Positions 5,142 through 6,354 of a stretch of 6,354 nucleotides of DNA are shown here, one piece after another. The stretch lies in NCBI GenBank assembly GCA_028820945.1, contig JAPPHW010000164.1, forward strand, positions 1 to 6,354. Reading direction: 5' to 3'. This DNA is from Defluviicoccus sp. (GTDB taxonomy: Bacteria; Pseudomonadota; Alphaproteobacteria; MPNO01). The notes under the pieces were generated by a model. That model was given only the letters and a program-made list of their open reading frames with translations, was not told where the DNA came from and ran no database searches. The first letter of the stretch is position 1. The number at the start of each line of letters is the position of its first letter. Both the position numbers and the translations under genes were made by a program.

Positions 5142-5735
5142 ATGCCGGGGTGTCGTCTTCTCGCCGTCGCGATTCCGCTTGTTGCGGTGCTTGCCGTCTC
5201 CGATCCAGGGACGGCGCGCGCCGACAAGGCGGCGTCCGGGATCATGTACGGCGGCGCGGCGTTCCTCGCCTACAGCCTCGCCATGGGCCCGCCCCAGGAC
5301 GACGAGTCCGACGTCGTCACCTTCGGCTCCGGCGTGTTCGACGTCCACGACGTCGAAAACCCCGCCGGGATGTTCCGGGTCGAGTACCGGCCCGCGCTGT
5401 GGGCGATGCGCACGGGGCCGCTGTTCGGCATGGCCGGCACGACCGACGGCGGCATCCTCGGCTATGGCGGGCTCCGGCACGACATCGCTTTCACCGACAG
5501 CCTGCTGGTCTCGTTCAACTCCTCGCTCGCCGCCTATCCCATCGAGGGCAACGGCAAGGACCTCGGCAGCGCCGCCCAGTTCCGCACAGGGTTCGACGTG
5601 CATTACAAGCTGGACGACGGGTCGAGGATCGGCGTCTCGTTCCACCACATCTCGCACGCGGAATTGTTCGGCGACGACAACCCCGGAACCGAGACGCTCG
5701 GCCTGACCTACACCATCCCGATCGGCCGGTTCTAG
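5142..5735 (+). CDS. PagL-like acyloxyacyl hydrolase (putative lipid A 3-O-deacylase), outer membrane
   Basis: A 197-residue exported protein. Residues 1-27 form a signal peptide: Arg5, a hydrophobic core (6-19), and cleavage likely after A-R-A (25-27). The mature part alternates polar and hydrophobic residues as in an eight-stranded beta-barrel and ends in Arg-Phe, the terminal aromatic typical of outer-membrane proteins. The C-terminal signature is F-H-H-I-S-H (167-172), followed by N-P-G-T-E-T-L (180-186). It matches the PagL / acyloxyacyl hydrolase pattern H-x-S ... N-P-G-x-E, giving a candidate triad H169, S171, E184. In Pseudomonas PagL the Ser-to-Glu spacing is 12 residues; here it is 13. 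PagL removes the 3-O-linked acyl chain of lipid A. The residue after the Ser is His rather than the usual Asn, and many homologues remain uncharacterised, so activity is inferred. It is divergent from the PAP2 gene and convergent with the crotonase gene, with overlapping stop codons. Confidence 0.8.
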   Translation: MPGCRLLAVAIPLVAVLAVSDPGTARADKAASGIMYGGAAFLAYSLAMGPPQDDESDVVTFGSGVFDVHDVENPAGMFRVEYRPALWAMRTGPLFGMAGTTDGGILGYGGLRHDIAFTDSLLVSFNSSLAAYPIEGNGKDLGSAAQFRTGFDVHYKLDDGSRIGVSFHHISHAELFGDDNPGTETLGLTYTIPIGRF

Positions 5736-6354
5736 CTTCCGCCGCCGATGAAATCGGGGCGGCGCTTCTCCTTCAAGCTCGCGACGCCCTCCTTGACCTC
5801 GGGGCCGCCGAAGCCGAGGAACTCGAGCGCCAGCGAAGCATCGAAGGTCGGCCCCGCCATCCGGAGCCAGTTGTTGAGCGTGTGCTTGGTCCAGCGGATC
5901 GCGCTCGGCGCGCCGCGGGCGAGCTTGCGCGCGACGTCGTAGGCGGTCTCCATCACCGCCTCGTCGTCCACGGCGAGCGAGACCAGGCCGATCCGCTCCG
6001 CCTCCTCGCCGCTCACCGCCTCGCAGAGCAGCAGGTAGTACTTCGCCTTGGCCATGCCACAGAGCAGCGGCCAGACGATCGCCGCGTGGTCGCCCGCGGC
6101 GACGCCGAGCCGCGTGTGGCCGTCGATCAGCCGCGCCGTCTTCGCCGCGACGGAAATGTCGGCCAGCAGCGCGCAGACCAGGCCCGCCCCCACTGCCGGC
6201 CCCCTGATCGCCGACACCACGGGGGTCGAGCACTCGACCATGCCGTAGACCATGTCCTTCGCCTCGCGCCAGACGCGGACCCGGGTCTCGTAGTCGAGCG
6301 TCATCTCCTCCACCAGGTCGAGGTCGCCGCCGGCGGAAAACGCTTCGCCCGCGC
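5732..6354 (-). CDS. Enoyl-CoA hydratase/isomerase (crotonase) family protein, N-terminus missing
   Basis: The gene enters from the right edge, so the start is not in the window; 206 complete residues are present. Numbering from the first full codon (6352-6350), the first oxyanion-hole segment is F-S-A-G-G-D (5-10) and the second is G-P-A-V-G-A-G-L (51-58), followed by A-D-I-S-V-A-A (64-70). These identify the crotonase fold that binds acyl-CoA and stabilises an enolate. The [13 protein letters not shown] segment (77-89) replaces the usual Q-P-E-x-x-L-G-x-x-P-G-x-G-G. In a gap-free alignment with rat mitochondrial hydratase, both catalytic glutamates (E144, E164) are replaced, by V59 and H79. 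It may therefore not be a classical hydratase; isomerase, hydrolase, lyase or dehalogenase chemistry is possible. An internal GTG at 6313 is not the true start because the reading frame and fold continue upstream. Its TAG stop overlaps that of the PagL-like gene. Confidence 0.93.
   Translation of the reverse strand, partial: AGEAFSAGGDLDLVEEMTLDYETRVRVWREAKDMVYGMVECSTPVVSAIRGPAVGAGLVCALLADISVAAKTARLIDGHTRLGVAAGDHAAIVWPLLCGMAKAKYYLLLCEAVSGEEAERIGLVSLAVDDEAVMETAYDVARKLARGAPSAIRWTKHTLNNWLRMAGPTFDASLALEFLGFGGPEVKEGVASLKEKRRPDFIGGGS

Noticed and set aside
5070..6233. Open frame of about 387 codons on the minus strand
   Set aside because: It overlaps the PagL-like gene antisense and the crotonase gene out of frame, and shows Arg/Gly-rich composition without motifs.

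Overview
The window is GC-rich chromosomal DNA from a proteobacterium, most likely an alphaproteobacterium. The main evidence is a long palindromic repeat at 2385-2497 whose arms match a repeat class scattered through many alphaproteobacterial genomes. The gene types (Rieske and phytanoyl-CoA-type oxygenases, crotonase, FAH-family hydrolase, a PagL-like outer-membrane protein) also fit a metabolically versatile Gram-negative. I cannot name the genus.

Layout, left to right. On the minus strand are the N-terminal end of a Rieske ring-hydroxylating oxygenase large subunit (runs off the left edge, start at 199) and, upstream of it, a phytanoyl-CoA dioxygenase family gene (307-1131). A 261-bp divergent spacer (1132-1392) separates these from a plus-strand fumarylacetoacetate-hydrolase-family gene (1393-2334). 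A 263-bp convergent spacer (2335-2597) follows and carries a perfect 33-bp inverted repeat. Next comes a minus-strand run of three genes that probably form one operon, transcribed from right to left: PAP2-family phosphatase (5038-4259), alpha/beta hydrolase (4253-3393) and class I SAM-dependent methyltransferase (3359-2598). Divergent from the PAP2 gene is a plus-strand PagL-like acyloxyacyl hydrolase gene (5142-5735). It meets, tail to tail and sharing a CTAG stop overlap, a minus-strand crotonase-superfamily gene that runs off the right edge.

How the genes may work together (inference). The left part looks like a small catabolic locus: two different non-heme iron oxygenases plus a C-C bond hydrolase or decarboxylase-type FAH protein, a combination seen in degradation of aromatic or alicyclic compounds. 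The PAP2 phosphatase and the PagL-like deacylase, divergently arranged across about 100 bp, could both act on membrane lipids such as lipid A. The alpha/beta hydrolase and methyltransferase have no visible substrate assignment.

I do not see a clearly new multi-gene system. The most interesting points are departures from family consensus at active sites (crotonase lacking both classical glutamates, PAP2 with SGE in place of SGH, FAH protein without the usual GTPxGVG loop), the large palindromic repeat, and a promoter-like -10 element placed in the loop of a small inverted repeat upstream of the PagL-like gene.
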